NCBI GenBank assembly: GCA_001689515.1
Contig: LUJR01000004.1
Location: 30,508 to 94,507, forward strand
DNA from: Bacteroidales bacterium M7
GTDB taxonomy: Bacteria; Bacteroidota; Bacteroidia; Bacteroidales; Muribaculaceae
Reading direction: 5' to 3'
Length of the DNA stretch: 64,000 nucleotides
Positions 47,108-56,182 of the stretch are shown piece after piece. The notes under the pieces were generated by a model. That model did not search any database, was not told the origin of the DNA, and was given only the letters and a program-made list of their open reading frames with translations. The translations under genes were made by a program, and so were the position numbers. Within the stretch, counting starts at the first letter, position 1. Every line of letters starts with the position of its first letter.

Positions 47108-48285
47108 CCGATGGAGACATCTCATGGCTTGATGACAACCGACATGCCGACATCAATGCCCTATGGTTAAAGCACCGAGATGATGATGAAATGGCATTTC
47201 TTATCACTCAGCTGCAATGTCGCCAGAAGTTGAAGGGGAAACTTAATGATTCCTTTATTGATGACCGATTCGTATATCCCAATACTTTGGCAGTCGAGCA
47301 ATGTTCGGGCAGCAGCATGGCATCATTTCACGCTTCATTGGTAAATCCTGATGACAAAGTGCTTGACATGACCATGGGCTTAGGCATAGATGCCATGACT
47401 ATAGCCAGGAAATGCAGCGAAATCACGATGCTTGATCTCAAGTCAGACAATGTGGAAGCTGCCAGGCTCAATATCTCGCGGCTGTCACTAAGAAATGCAG
47501 CAGCAATATGCGGTGACAGCGTGGCTTATCTGACTGATAGTAATGACGAGTATGATGTCATCTTCATTGATCCTGCACGTCGCGGTGCGAACGGCAAACG
47601 GCTGTATGCTCTCGCCGATTGCGAGCCTGATGTGACAGCCCTTTTGCCTCTTGCAGCCAGCAAAGCCAAGCGGATGATTGTCAAAGCATCGCCCATGCTC
47701 GACATAGACAAGACCGTCAGCGAACTTGCTCCATACCATGTCGACATAATAGTGTGCGGCACTCCGACTGAATGCAAGGAGGTCATAGCCGACATAAGGT
47801 TTGACAGCCAGCAATGCTCCGACTACAATATCAGTTGCGTCATACCAGGAAAGGGTCGTATGGATTTCACTGCCGACGAGGAACGCAATGCGATATCATC
47901 ATATATGGTACCACAACAAGGGATGGCATTATTTGAGCCATATCCCGCTGTTCTTAAATCAGGCTGCTTCAACCTGTTGTCACAACGCTACGGCATGCAC
48001 AAAATATCTCCGTCAACACATCTCTATCTATCTGCGCAGCCATTGGCGGAGATTGAAATCGGCAATTGGTGGCGTATAATGGATGTGATGCCATTTGACA
48101 AAAGGAACATGAAGGAAATCGCAAAGATATATCCGTCATTGAGCATAGCCACCCGCAATTTCCCTATGGATGCTGACGCATTGCGCCGTCGGCTCAAAGT
48201 CACTGAAAACAGCGGACAATTAAAACTTTGGGGCACAACCGATACTGATGGCAAAAAATGCCTGATTATCGGAGAAAGAATATAG
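47092..48285 (+). CDS. Class I SAM methyltransferase with THUMP-like domain
   Basis: A 397-residue methyltransferase typical of Bacteroidetes. The SAM-binding loop is VLDMTMGLGIDAMTIA (about residue 84), the catalytic-region motif is FIDPARRGANGKRLY, and a C-terminal THUMP-like part follows. It probably methylates RNA, but the substrate is unknown. Its start lies inside the 3' end of the glycosyltransferase gene, in another frame. Confidence 0.83.
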   Translation: MLRQLTDGDISWLDDNRHADINALWLKHRDDDEMAFLITQLQCRQKLKGKLNDSFIDDRFVYPNTLAVEQCSGSSMASFHASLVNPDDKVLDMTMGLGIDAMTIARKCSEITMLDLKSDNVEAARLNISRLSLRNAAAICGDSVAYLTDSNDEYDVIFIDPARRGANGKRLYALADCEPDVTALLPLAASKAKRMIVKASPMLDIDKTVSELAPYHVDIIVCGTPTECKEVIADIRFDSQQCSDYNISCVIPGKGRMDFTADEERNAISSYMVPQQGMALFEPYPAVLKSGCFNLLSQRYGMHKISPSTHLYLSAQPLAEIEIGNWWRIMDVMPFDKRNMKEIAKIYPSLSIATRNFPMDADALRRRLKVTENSGQLKLWGTTDTDGKKCLIIGERI

Positions 48286-48290
48286 ACATA

Positions 48291-48332
48291 AAAATTCCTG
48301 CAATGCTGCTCGAGGGAGCGTATTGCAGGAAT
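48291..48332 (-). terminator. Intrinsic terminator of the winged-helix gene
   Basis: A perfect 11-bp stem (ATTCCTGCAAT with ATTGCAGGAAT); on the minus strand it is followed by TTTT, so it ends the wHTH message and sits back to back with the methyltransferase gene end. Confidence 0.8.
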
Positions 48333-48359
48333 ATTACGTGAAATTACTGTGGGGATGGA

Positions 48360-48578
48360 TTACTTCACGAGCTGGATGAGAAGGTCTTTCTCATCGTCAG
48401 CTGAGGGCTGGAAAGAAATTTTGCCTTCGCGTGCGAGCCATCCGAGAGCAGCATAAAGTTCTTTGTCCTTGAGTTTGGTCATTTTCTTGATCTGCTTGGT
48501 AGAGAGAGTGTCAGCCTCTGCTACTGCGCCCCAAACGAGGCCGGCCATCTGGCCGATGGTGTCAATGTTCATTGCCAT
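48360..48578 (-). CDS. Small winged helix-turn-helix protein (PF10771 type)
   Basis: A 72-residue protein with a compact winged-helix pattern: GQMAGLVWGAV, LSTKQIKKMTKLKDKELYAALGWLAREGKI. It matches the small Bacteroidetes winged-helix family formerly DUF2582. It is a likely DNA-binding protein, although no target is known. A TAACTTTG promoter element at 48630-48637 lies upstream. It is just outside the AT-rich island, facing away from it. Confidence 0.85.
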   Translation of the reverse strand: MAMNIDTIGQMAGLVWGAVAEADTLSTKQIKKMTKLKDKELYAALGWLAREGKISFQPSADDEKDLLIQLVK

Positions 48579-48781
48579 AATATATGATATTTAATAGGGG
48601 TTATGCGTTTTTAATAATTTTAACTAATGCAAAGTTAGTGAAACTTTTCAAATATCCATTTTATTCGTATAACAAATTTTAATACAAAATGTTTAGGGAA
48701 GAAAATATTTTGAATTTTTTCATGTGATTTAAGAAATATATGTGGAAAAGCGCATAATATTTTAAATATTAGGTTAAATAA

Positions 48782-48813
48782 TTGTCAATTTAAAAAAAAA
48801 ATATATACTTTTG
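48782..48813 (+). promoter_or_regulatory. Promoter of the double-glycine peptide gene
   Basis: TTG (48782-48784), 21 nt, TACTTTTG (48806-48813), close to consensus. A start near 48820 leaves a 27-nt leader before the ATG at 48847, which rules out the TTG at 48811 as start codon because it is part of the -7 box. Confidence 0.75.
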
Positions 48814-48846
48814 CACCATAAAGTTAAATTCATTCAATGTAAAAGT

Positions 48847-49044
48847 ATGAGTAAAGAAATTTTAATACGTCCTCTTACAGAGCAAGAGATGATAGAAATC
48901 ACAGGAGGTGGTTTTTTCAGCAATATAATTGCTTGGTTTAAAAAGCACATCTTAAGACGCAAAGAAGATGAACACAGTTGGGAATCTGGATGTAATGGTG
49001 CCTATACTGGCACTAATTATTATGGTGTCGGTTTTGATATTTGA
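48847..49044 (+). CDS. Double-glycine leader peptide (bacteriocin-like precursor)
   Basis: A 65-residue precursor. The leader LTEQEMIEITGG matches the C39-exporter consensus at each position: Leu -12, Glu -8, Met -7, Ile -4, Gly -2, Gly -1, so cleavage after Gly21 is expected. The predicted product is 44 residues, with an amphipathic basic start (FFSNIIAWFKKHILRRK), an acidic middle and a Gly/Tyr-rich end with a single cysteine. It sits at the head of a locus with a C39 exporter. An antibacterial role is likely but not shown; a signal peptide role is possible. Confidence 0.82.
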   Translation: MSKEILIRPLTEQEMIEITGGGFFSNIIAWFKKHILRRKEDEHSWESGCNGAYTGTNYYGVGFDI

Positions 49045-49063
49045 CCCTCAAATCAATTGAAGT

Positions 49064-49102
49064 GATGGGTTAGGGACATTCTACATATCTCCCTGACCCA
49101 TC
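49064..49102 (+). terminator. Hairpin after the precursor gene, leaky terminator candidate
   Basis: A 13-bp stem (GATGGGTTAGGGA with TCCCTGACCCATC, one G-T pair) 20 bp after the precursor stop codon, followed by CTTTAAT. It would let the small gene be transcribed far more than the downstream genes. Confidence 0.65.
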
Positions 49103-49154
49103 CTTTAATATATAGCATTGATGAAATATGGCATTTTAACAAGCTGAATACCAA

Positions 49155-49496
49155 ATGTATAAATCTTTTTTAAAAAAAATATTATATAGTTCTATCTGTT
49201 CAGTTGCCATCATCTTTTTGCTTAGACTGCATGCTTATGGGCAAATACCTACAAACCAACTGAATCAGAAATTGGGAGAAGATACTACAGGCAAACCTCT
49301 TGTGTATTCTAATGATTCCCTGATTATCAATGGGGGAAAATCCTATTATGGTTTGCTACAACATTACAATGATAGCGTCAAGAGTCTGCCAACGCATCGT
49401 ATTAATCAGAAAGATTACCATGTGAAATACGACCCCTTTAATGAGTTATTTAAAGGCCCCTGGATTGGAGATTTTCTCAAAAATATAATTTATTAG
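49155..49496 (+). CDS. Small exported protein of unknown function in the peptide locus
   Basis: A 113-residue protein with an N-terminal membrane/signal segment (about 8-28, ending in HAYGQ) and a polar remainder (VYSNDSLIINGGKSYYGLLQ, KYDPFNELFKGPW). I recognise no family. It lies between the precursor and the aspartyl protease and ends 2 bp before the latter. By position it could be an immunity or accessory protein, but no sequence evidence decides this. Confidence 0.7.
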   Translation: MYKSFLKKILYSSICSVAIIFLLRLHAYGQIPTNQLNQKLGEDTTGKPLVYSNDSLIINGGKSYYGLLQHYNDSVKSLPTHRINQKDYHVKYDPFNELFKGPWIGDFLKNIIY

Positions 49497-49498
49497 AA

Positions 49499-50356
<858 letters not shown>

Positions 50357-50396
50357 ATATCCCCAGTGATACTATTACTTCACCAACATAATATTT

Positions 50397-52511
50397 ATGC
50401 AAAAACAATGGAAAATCAAACAGCATGATGCGACCGATTGTGGCGCTGCATGTATTGCATCAATATGTCGTTACTATGGTTTGGATTATTCAATAGCATT
50501 TATACGTCAAAAAGCAGGGACACGAAGAAATGGGACCAATGTAAAAGGCATGATTGATGCTTTACAATATCTTGGATTTCGCGTGGCTGGACTGATGGCA
50601 ACGTTAGAAGGACTTGAAAACTGTTCTGTTCCCATAATTGCACATATAGTTTTACCAGGAAATTGGGGACATTATATCGTCATATACGCAATAACAGAAG
50701 ATGGTGTCATATATATGGATCCAATATATGGAGAATTCATTAATGTGAGCAAAGAAGATTTCGTAAAAAAATGGAGTGGCGTGATAATAACAGTTGATTT
50801 ATCAAACGTTTCAAAAGAAAAACATCATATTAACAAATATAGAATCCATCCAAGCTTTGTCATATTGATTAAAGAATATAAGACCAGAATTTTAAAAGCC
50901 ATTGCCCTCACCCTTCTTGCCACTTTCTTAGGGTTCTCCATGGCTGCATATATTGGTTTGCTGGTCACTGATGTCTCATCTCAAAAGGCCAACTATATTT
51001 CTTGGTTTAGCATAGGTATGTGTGCTATTATCTTTGTTCAAGTGGGAATAAGCATAATCCGGGATATTTTCATTTCTCGCTTGAGCCAATCAATAGATGA
51101 GCAGCTAATACTTACCTATTATAAACATATTCTGAAACTACCTCAGTCATTCTTCGATTCCATGGATTCTGGAGAAATAGCTTCACGTATGGAGGATGTT
51201 TCAAAGATACGTGTTTTCATTAGCCATACAATGATTGATATTATAATTAATAGTAGCACCGTCATAATAGCATTAACGTTAATGTTTATTATTACATGGC
51301 AGTTTGCTTTAATTGTGGTACTTACAATCCCACTATTTTATTGGATTTATCTAGTATATAATCGGTTTAATAAAAGAAATAAAAGAGCTATTATGGAGGC
51401 AACAAGTGATTTTCAATCATTTTTAATGGACTCTTTGAACTCAATACGAACAATTAAAATGTTCAATATAGACGTATTAACGAGTCAAAACTTAACCAAA
51501 AAATATTGTACTTTAAGAAACTCAATTTACCATGGAATAAAAAACGATATTTTTATCTATTCAGGTAATAGCTTGCTTTCAATGCTTATCATAGTAGCCG
51601 TCTTATGGACTGGGTGCTACTTAATTTTAGATGAGAAATTAACTCTTGGATCATTGTTTTTATTCTATACACTAATCGGGTTTATCCTCCCACCTTTAGT
51701 CAATTTAATCAAAGCAAATTCATATCTACAAAATGCACTGATTGCATCTGACAGGTTATTTCAGATTATGGATTTGGAAGAAGAGTCACAATTGAATAGA
51801 ACAACATCAGAAATCTTAACTGGGGATATTGTATTTAAGAACATTTCATTTGGATACAAAGGATATAATAAAATTTTAGACAATATCAATTTTACTATTA
51901 AACAAGGTACTATTACAGTTATAACTGGTAGGTCGGGGTCTGGAAAGAGCACGCTACTTTCTCTTTTACAAAGAATATATGAACCAGACCATGGTAGTAT
52001 TCTTATTGGTTCACGCGATATTCAATCAATTAGTCACGAGGTTCTTAGAAATAGAATCTCAATAATTCCGCAAATAATTGATATCTACCCAGGGACATTA
52101 CTAGAAAATATCACATTGACACATGAGCCAGGGAATCATAATAAGATATCTGGCATCTGTGAAATGACAGGTTTAAACCAGATAATAGATTATCTCCCGA
52201 ATGGTCTTGAGACTAAGATTGGATCAAACGGAATACGTCTTTCCGGAGGGGAGAAGCAAAGATTGGGTATCGCTCGAGCTCTCTATAGGAAGTCAAATAT
52301 CATAATAATGGACGAAGCTACTTCAGCATTAGATTCGAAAGCTGAGGAACATATAAACACTTTAATCAAGAAACTACGAGAAGAAAACATTACGGTAATC
52401 ATAATAACCCATCGCATGAGTTTTTTAAGCCATGCAGATCAAGTTTTGCAACTTGATGAGGGAAAAATTCATTTAATTAACGGCATGTCTGACATATACA
52501 CAAACCAGTAG
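50397..52511 (+). CDS. Peptidase-containing (C39) ABC transporter, PCAT
   Basis: Exports and trims double-glycine peptides. The N-terminal C39 peptidase has its full triad: Cys15 in ATDCGAAC, His92 in NWGHY and Asp108 in YMDP, with oxyanion Gln9. An ABC membrane domain with about six helices follows (165-440), then the ATPase: Walker A GRSGSGKS (511-518), LSGGEKQ (615-621), IIIMDE (635-640) and H-loop His672. All catalytic residues are intact in 704 residues. No HlyD adaptor or TolC channel gene is nearby, so it needs partners from elsewhere. Confidence 0.93.
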   Translation: MQKQWKIKQHDATDCGAACIASICRYYGLDYSIAFIRQKAGTRRNGTNVKGMIDALQYLGFRVAGLMATLEGLENCSVPIIAHIVLPGNWGHYIVIYAITEDGVIYMDPIYGEFINVSKEDFVKKWSGVIITVDLSNVSKEKHHINKYRIHPSFVILIKEYKTRILKAIALTLLATFLGFSMAAYIGLLVTDVSSQKANYISWFSIGMCAIIFVQVGISIIRDIFISRLSQSIDEQLILTYYKHILKLPQSFFDSMDSGEIASRMEDVSKIRVFISHTMIDIIINSSTVIIALTLMFIITWQFALIVVLTIPLFYWIYLVYNRFNKRNKRAIMEATSDFQSFLMDSLNSIRTIKMFNIDVLTSQNLTKKYCTLRNSIYHGIKNDIFIYSGNSLLSMLIIVAVLWTGCYLILDEKLTLGSLFLFYTLIGFILPPLVNLIKANSYLQNALIASDRLFQIMDLEEESQLNRTTSEILTGDIVFKNISFGYKGYNKILDNINFTIKQGTITVITGRSGSGKSTLLSLLQRIYEPDHGSILIGSRDIQSISHEVLRNRISIIPQIIDIYPGTLLENITLTHEPGNHNKISGICEMTGLNQIIDYLPNGLETKIGSNGIRLSGGEKQRLGIARALYRKSNIIIMDEATSALDSKAEEHINTLIKKLREENITVIIITHRMSFLSHADQVLQLDEGKIHLINGMSDIYTNQ

Positions 52512-53107
52512 TTATACTTTATTTAGCATTATAATGTATAGGTCAAACTATAATATAATAGTTGCACATTTGTAATTGACTTATATCCACAGAATTATGA
52601 AAATAGATAATTAATATATAATGATGTGGCTGAAATGAAGATATCAGAATGAAACAGAATAATGGTTATTGTTCCGATTTTATCAAGTTTCAGTTAATTC
52701 TACGATGAATATCACGCTATAGTTAATCTAACGCATAGATGAAATAAAAGGAAAAAGTGAGAGCTACCACAAATTCATCCTGTCGAGATTCGGATATGGA
52801 ATGAAGAGATTTCTGCTCTCAAACTCAGCCTTTATCGCTTGCATCATCCAGTCTTAAAAATAATTCGTCCCTATGGTACTCTCCAGTAAGAATTACTATA
52901 AAACTGACATATTTTTTGCAGTTCACATACGATAGACTTCAATATGATGACGCATTCCGAAGCTGCTTACTTGACGACACGGAAACCACATTGACGTGTA
53001 GACCGCAGCATGCTACGCTCCTGCACGTGTTAAAAATACTGCAAACTATGCATAGATACAAAACATCTATATCAGGTGTATTTGTTATATATCTTATAAT
53101 TGTGAAG
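52512..53107. other. AT-rich gene-free stretch at the right edge of the island
   Basis: No credible intact gene is seen in these roughly 600 bp. The left part is AT-rich like the island. A possible short gene remnant lies at 52764-52853 (minus). GC returns to normal near 53.0 kb. Confidence 0.6.
52764..52853 (-). pseudogene. Possible C-terminal remnant of an MscS-like channel gene
   Basis: On the minus strand 29 codons ending in a stop read IKAEFESRNLFIPYPNLDRM, which resembles the end of mechanosensitive channels (the 'IPFPQRD' ending). A stop codon directly precedes the stretch, so nothing else of the gene remains. The match is short and weak. Confidence 0.25.
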
Positions 53108-54058
53108 ATGAAAGGTCTTGTAATCAAAAATGCCGGTAACCGATATGAGGTGGTGACCGACGACGGCAATATATATTACTGCAATGTCAAGGGCAATTTC
53201 CGCCTCAAGGGCATCCGCACCACCAATCCTGTGGCGGTGGGTGACAGAGTGGAATTTTCGCCCTCGGAACGTGACGGTCAGCCAGGATATATCACTGCTA
53301 TAGAGCCGCGCAAAAATTATATCATACGCCGTGCCAGCAATCTGTCGAAGGAGGCGCATATCCTCGCAGCAAACATTGACCAGATGGCACTGATAGTCAC
53401 GCTGGCACATCCCACTACATCGCTGACCTTCATAGACCGTTTGCTCGCCACTGCTGAAGCATACGGCGTCAAAGCTCTTCTTGTCATCAACAAGACCGAT
53501 CTCTTAGAGAGTGAGGAGGATCGCGAACTGCTTGAAGCCGTCAGCTATCTCTATGTATCAATCGGATATCAGGTGGTAGCAGTTTCGGCAAAAACAGGAG
53601 AGGGGCTTGACCGTCTGCGCGAACTGCTCGGTAGCAAGGTCACATTACTGTCAGGCAACTCCGGCGTGGGAAAATCCACTATCATCAATGACATCCTGCC
53701 GTCAGTGAAGCAGAAAACGGCGGAAATATCAGCGGTGCACAACACAGGCATGCACACGACCACATTCAGCGAGATGTTTGCGCTGCCTGCCGACATGGGC
53801 GGAGGTTTCATCATTGATACCCCAGGGGTGAAAGGCTTCGGCACGATAGATTTTGACAAAACCGAGGTGTCGCACTATTTCCCTGAAATATTCAAGGCAT
53901 CGGCTGAATGCAAATATGGCAACTGCACTCACACACATGAACCTGGATGCAACGTGCGCCATATGCTTGAGGAAAATCTCATAGCGCAATCACGCTACAA
54001 CTCTTATCTGAGCATACTTGAAGACTCCGCAGATGACAAGTACCGCAAGCCTTTCTGA
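53108..54058 (+). CDS. rsgA: Ribosome small-subunit GTPase RsgA
   Basis: Late 30S assembly factor with a circularly permuted GTPase. The 316 residues show an N-terminal OB fold, then the G motifs in permuted order: NKTD, the P-loop SGNSGVGKST and DTPGVKGFG, then the zinc knuckle CKYGNCTHTHEPGC. I choose the ATG at 53108 (MKGLVIKNAG), where family similarity begins; the frame is open for 64 more codons upstream, but these are not family-like. Its end overlaps the next gene. Confidence 0.94.
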   Translation: MKGLVIKNAGNRYEVVTDDGNIYYCNVKGNFRLKGIRTTNPVAVGDRVEFSPSERDGQPGYITAIEPRKNYIIRRASNLSKEAHILAANIDQMALIVTLAHPTTSLTFIDRLLATAEAYGVKALLVINKTDLLESEEDRELLEAVSYLYVSIGYQVVAVSAKTGEGLDRLRELLGSKVTLLSGNSGVGKSTIINDILPSVKQKTAEISAVHNTGMHTTTFSEMFALPADMGGGFIIDTPGVKGFGTIDFDKTEVSHYFPEIFKASAECKYGNCTHTHEPGCNVRHMLEENLIAQSRYNSYLSILEDSADDKYRKPF

Positions 54059-55181
54059 CAGGCTGCCAGCCGTACATCTGTTCAACCCTGCCAACGATGA
54101 AGCTCTCGGAAGCAACAACAGATGGCATACTCCATCACGGCATGCTCTGCAATACCAGCATGACTGCGAACTGCTCCCGATTTGGTGGGCAAATGACGGT
54201 GACTTCATCATAGCCCCGCACCATAGCGACGAGGAAATCAAGGCTGTGGCTGATGAAGCTCAAGTCAATGTCAGACGTTATCCGCAAGGTGCGTATGCCG
54301 AGCCTACGCCATGGGGCTGGAGCCGTGACGCAAAACGGCAGTTTGAAGAAGCCGGCGTACCAGCGACCTGTCTGCCAACTGATGATGACATCCAACAGAT
54401 ACGCACACTTAGCCATCGCCAATTAGCAGTTGATGTCAACAATGACCTCTACAATCACACCGGAATCAGTGCGCCCAACCGACCACGTTTGTACTCGGAT
54501 ACACGCCAAATGGAAATACATGGCGGAGATGACTGCCTGCTGAAGCGTCCCTGGTCATGCAGCGGACGCGGCGTATTTCCCACAAGCACATTGACCGATG
54601 CCGAACTGATCCGATTGGCTGGAGGAATAATAAAACGACAAGGCAGCGTGGTAGTGGAGGACGCGCTGCCTAAAGCGCTGGACATGTCCGCCTTGTTTTA
54701 CACCGATGGAACAGAAATCATACATCAGGGATGGTCTCTATTCCAGACTATGCCCGATGGTCGATATATCGGAAGTCTTGTTGCGCCACAAGCCGAGATT
54801 GCAAACCGACTTCATGAAGCCGCCATCTTTTATGGAAATCATAAAGCTGATTTCACACGGCTAAGTGACGAGTTTATGGAAATCTTGCATAGACACATCC
54901 CTCCAATGTATAAGGGATGGATAGGCGTAGATATGCTCGCCTATCATTCTATAGGCAAAGAATCCCAGCTACAGCTTGCACCCTGCATAGAGATAAACAT
55001 GCGGATGACAATGGGCGTCGTGGCAACACTGCTTGCAAACAAGCCACAATCTACCAACCACACTTATCTGTTGCGGACTATCGCACCAGGTATGGAGATA
55101 AGCAGTGGTAGCAGATTGCTCGCAGGCAGCCTTGAAGGAGGTTTTTCAGTCATTATCGAGCCATCTGACAACCTCTTTTAG
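54033..55181 (+). CDS. ATP-grasp-like conserved Bacteroidetes protein of unknown function
   Basis: A 382-residue cytoplasmic protein. LLKRPWSCSGRGV (lysine and glycine loop) and the later EINMRMTMG segment resemble the nucleotide- and metal-binding parts of ATP-grasp ligases. The N-terminus (HLFNPANDEALGSN) is family-typical but unexplained. The start at ATG 54033 lies 26 nt inside the end of rsgA in another frame, so the two are likely coupled. The reaction is not known. Confidence 0.72.
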   Translation: MTSTASLSDRLPAVHLFNPANDEALGSNNRWHTPSRHALQYQHDCELLPIWWANDGDFIIAPHHSDEEIKAVADEAQVNVRRYPQGAYAEPTPWGWSRDAKRQFEEAGVPATCLPTDDDIQQIRTLSHRQLAVDVNNDLYNHTGISAPNRPRLYSDTRQMEIHGGDDCLLKRPWSCSGRGVFPTSTLTDAELIRLAGGIIKRQGSVVVEDALPKALDMSALFYTDGTEIIHQGWSLFQTMPDGRYIGSLVAPQAEIANRLHEAAIFYGNHKADFTRLSDEFMEILHRHIPPMYKGWIGVDMLAYHSIGKESQLQLAPCIEINMRMTMGVVATLLANKPQSTNHTYLLRTIAPGMEISSGSRLLAGSLEGGFSVIIEPSDNLF

Positions 55182-55678
55182 TCATTCAGTTGGCGCCTAC
55201 GGGTCAGCTCTATCGCCTCTTTACCTGAAATGTGTTCAATATCCATGCGAAGAATAAGCATGTGAGAAAAGGATTTTTGCAGTTCTTTTTGCAAACCAGC
55301 CGTATCGCCGGGATTGAATCTTTCGCCTATCAATGTTGCCGCACGAAGTTTGTCTTTTGGAGGCTCTAAGATACGTATGCGTCCGAATACGATGACACTT
55401 TTGAAATATGTGGTAAATTCTGACGGGTGCACATCATCAGCTGCAATTACACAAAACGAAGCCTTGTCACAGTGTCGGATAGCATCGATCTTGTGGCCAG
55501 CCACCGCGCTGTGGAAATACAGGCATCCGTCAGCATAGACATGGCTGATGGGCACTGCATATGGATAGCCGTCATCACCGAGCAGGGCAAGTGTGCCAGA
55601 TGTTGCGTCGGCAAGAATGGTTTCGCATTCCGTGCGTGACAACTGTTGGCGAAAACGCCGCATCTTTCTAAATTCCAT
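55178..55678 (-). CDS. Pyridoxamine 5'-phosphate oxidase-family protein, NimA-like
   Basis: A 166-residue FMN-binding split barrel. The opening MEFRKMRRF...LSRTECETIL and the core GTLALLGDDGYPYAVPISHVYADGCLYFHSA match Bacteroidetes nitroimidazole-reductase-like proteins. Its role in 5-nitroimidazole resistance is only a family hint. The ATG at 55678 is used; a TTG at 55690 precedes it. The gene overlaps the end of the SMR gene by about 11 nt, and its own end meets the end of the ATP-grasp-like gene. Confidence 0.82.
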   Translation of the reverse strand: MEFRKMRRFRQQLSRTECETILADATSGTLALLGDDGYPYAVPISHVYADGCLYFHSAVAGHKIDAIRHCDKASFCVIAADDVHPSEFTTYFKSVIVFGRIRILEPPKDKLRAATLIGERFNPGDTAGLQKELQKSFSHMLILRMDIEHISGKEAIELTRRRQLND

Positions 55679-56003
55679 GGTCAGATACAATTTTGAGTCC
55701 GATTATCGATGAAACCAATGTGAAAAGGAAAAATAATCGCCAGAATGTCGCAGGTTCGTGGAATAAAACAATGCCGACCAATACTGTCCCTACCGCTCCT
55801 ATACCCGTCCATACAGCATAGGCTGTGCCTATTGGCAGACTTTGCGTTACTTTTGCCAATAAACCCATACTTATAACTGTAAAGATAAGAAATCCTATCA
55901 TCCATCCCCACCATGCACCGCCGTCTACGGTTTTAGCGCGTCCGAGGCAGTAGGTAAAGCCAACCTCACAGAAGCCAGCCACAACGAGAAGTATCCAATT
56001 CAT
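55668..56003 (-). CDS. Small multidrug resistance (SMR) efflux protein, SugE-like
   Basis: A 111-residue protein with four membrane helices. The SMR core glutamate lies in the first helix (LLVVAGFCEVGFTYCLG, Glu13), and AYAVWTGIGAVGTVLVG is the typical third-helix signature. It exports quaternary cations or guanidinium in exchange for protons; the real substrate is unknown. It has a promoter at 56071-56101 and shares a transcript with the NimA-like gene. Confidence 0.88.
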   Translation of the reverse strand: MNWILLVVAGFCEVGFTYCLGRAKTVDGGAWWGWMIGFLIFTVISMGLLAKVTQSLPIGTAYAVWTGIGAVGTVLVGIVLFHEPATFWRLFFLFTLVSSIIGLKIVSDHGI

Positions 56004-56070
56004 AATTGTTGAATCTGTGCCTGTTTGAGGGCTGCAGCAATATCCTGGCGTCTCCTTCTAAGGTTGGGAG

Positions 56071-56101
56071 CAAAGTTAGTCAATTGATTTCATATATGAA
56101 A
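56071..56101 (-). promoter_or_regulatory. Promoter before the SMR gene
   Basis: Minus strand TTTC (56101-56098), 19 nt, TAACTTTG (56078-56071), near consensus, about 68 bp before the SMR start. It is divergent to the Bcr/CflA gene. Confidence 0.6.
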
Positions 56102-56182
56102 GCCCACTGTGTGGATACTCAACTTTTGATGGCGCAAGCGTGTTATTGCAGGTAGAATATATCTATCTGATATTCACCGCTT

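Noticed and set aside
52916..53107. Longer N-terminus for RsgA
   Set aside because: The 64 upstream codons do not resemble the family; similarity begins at the ATG at 53108.
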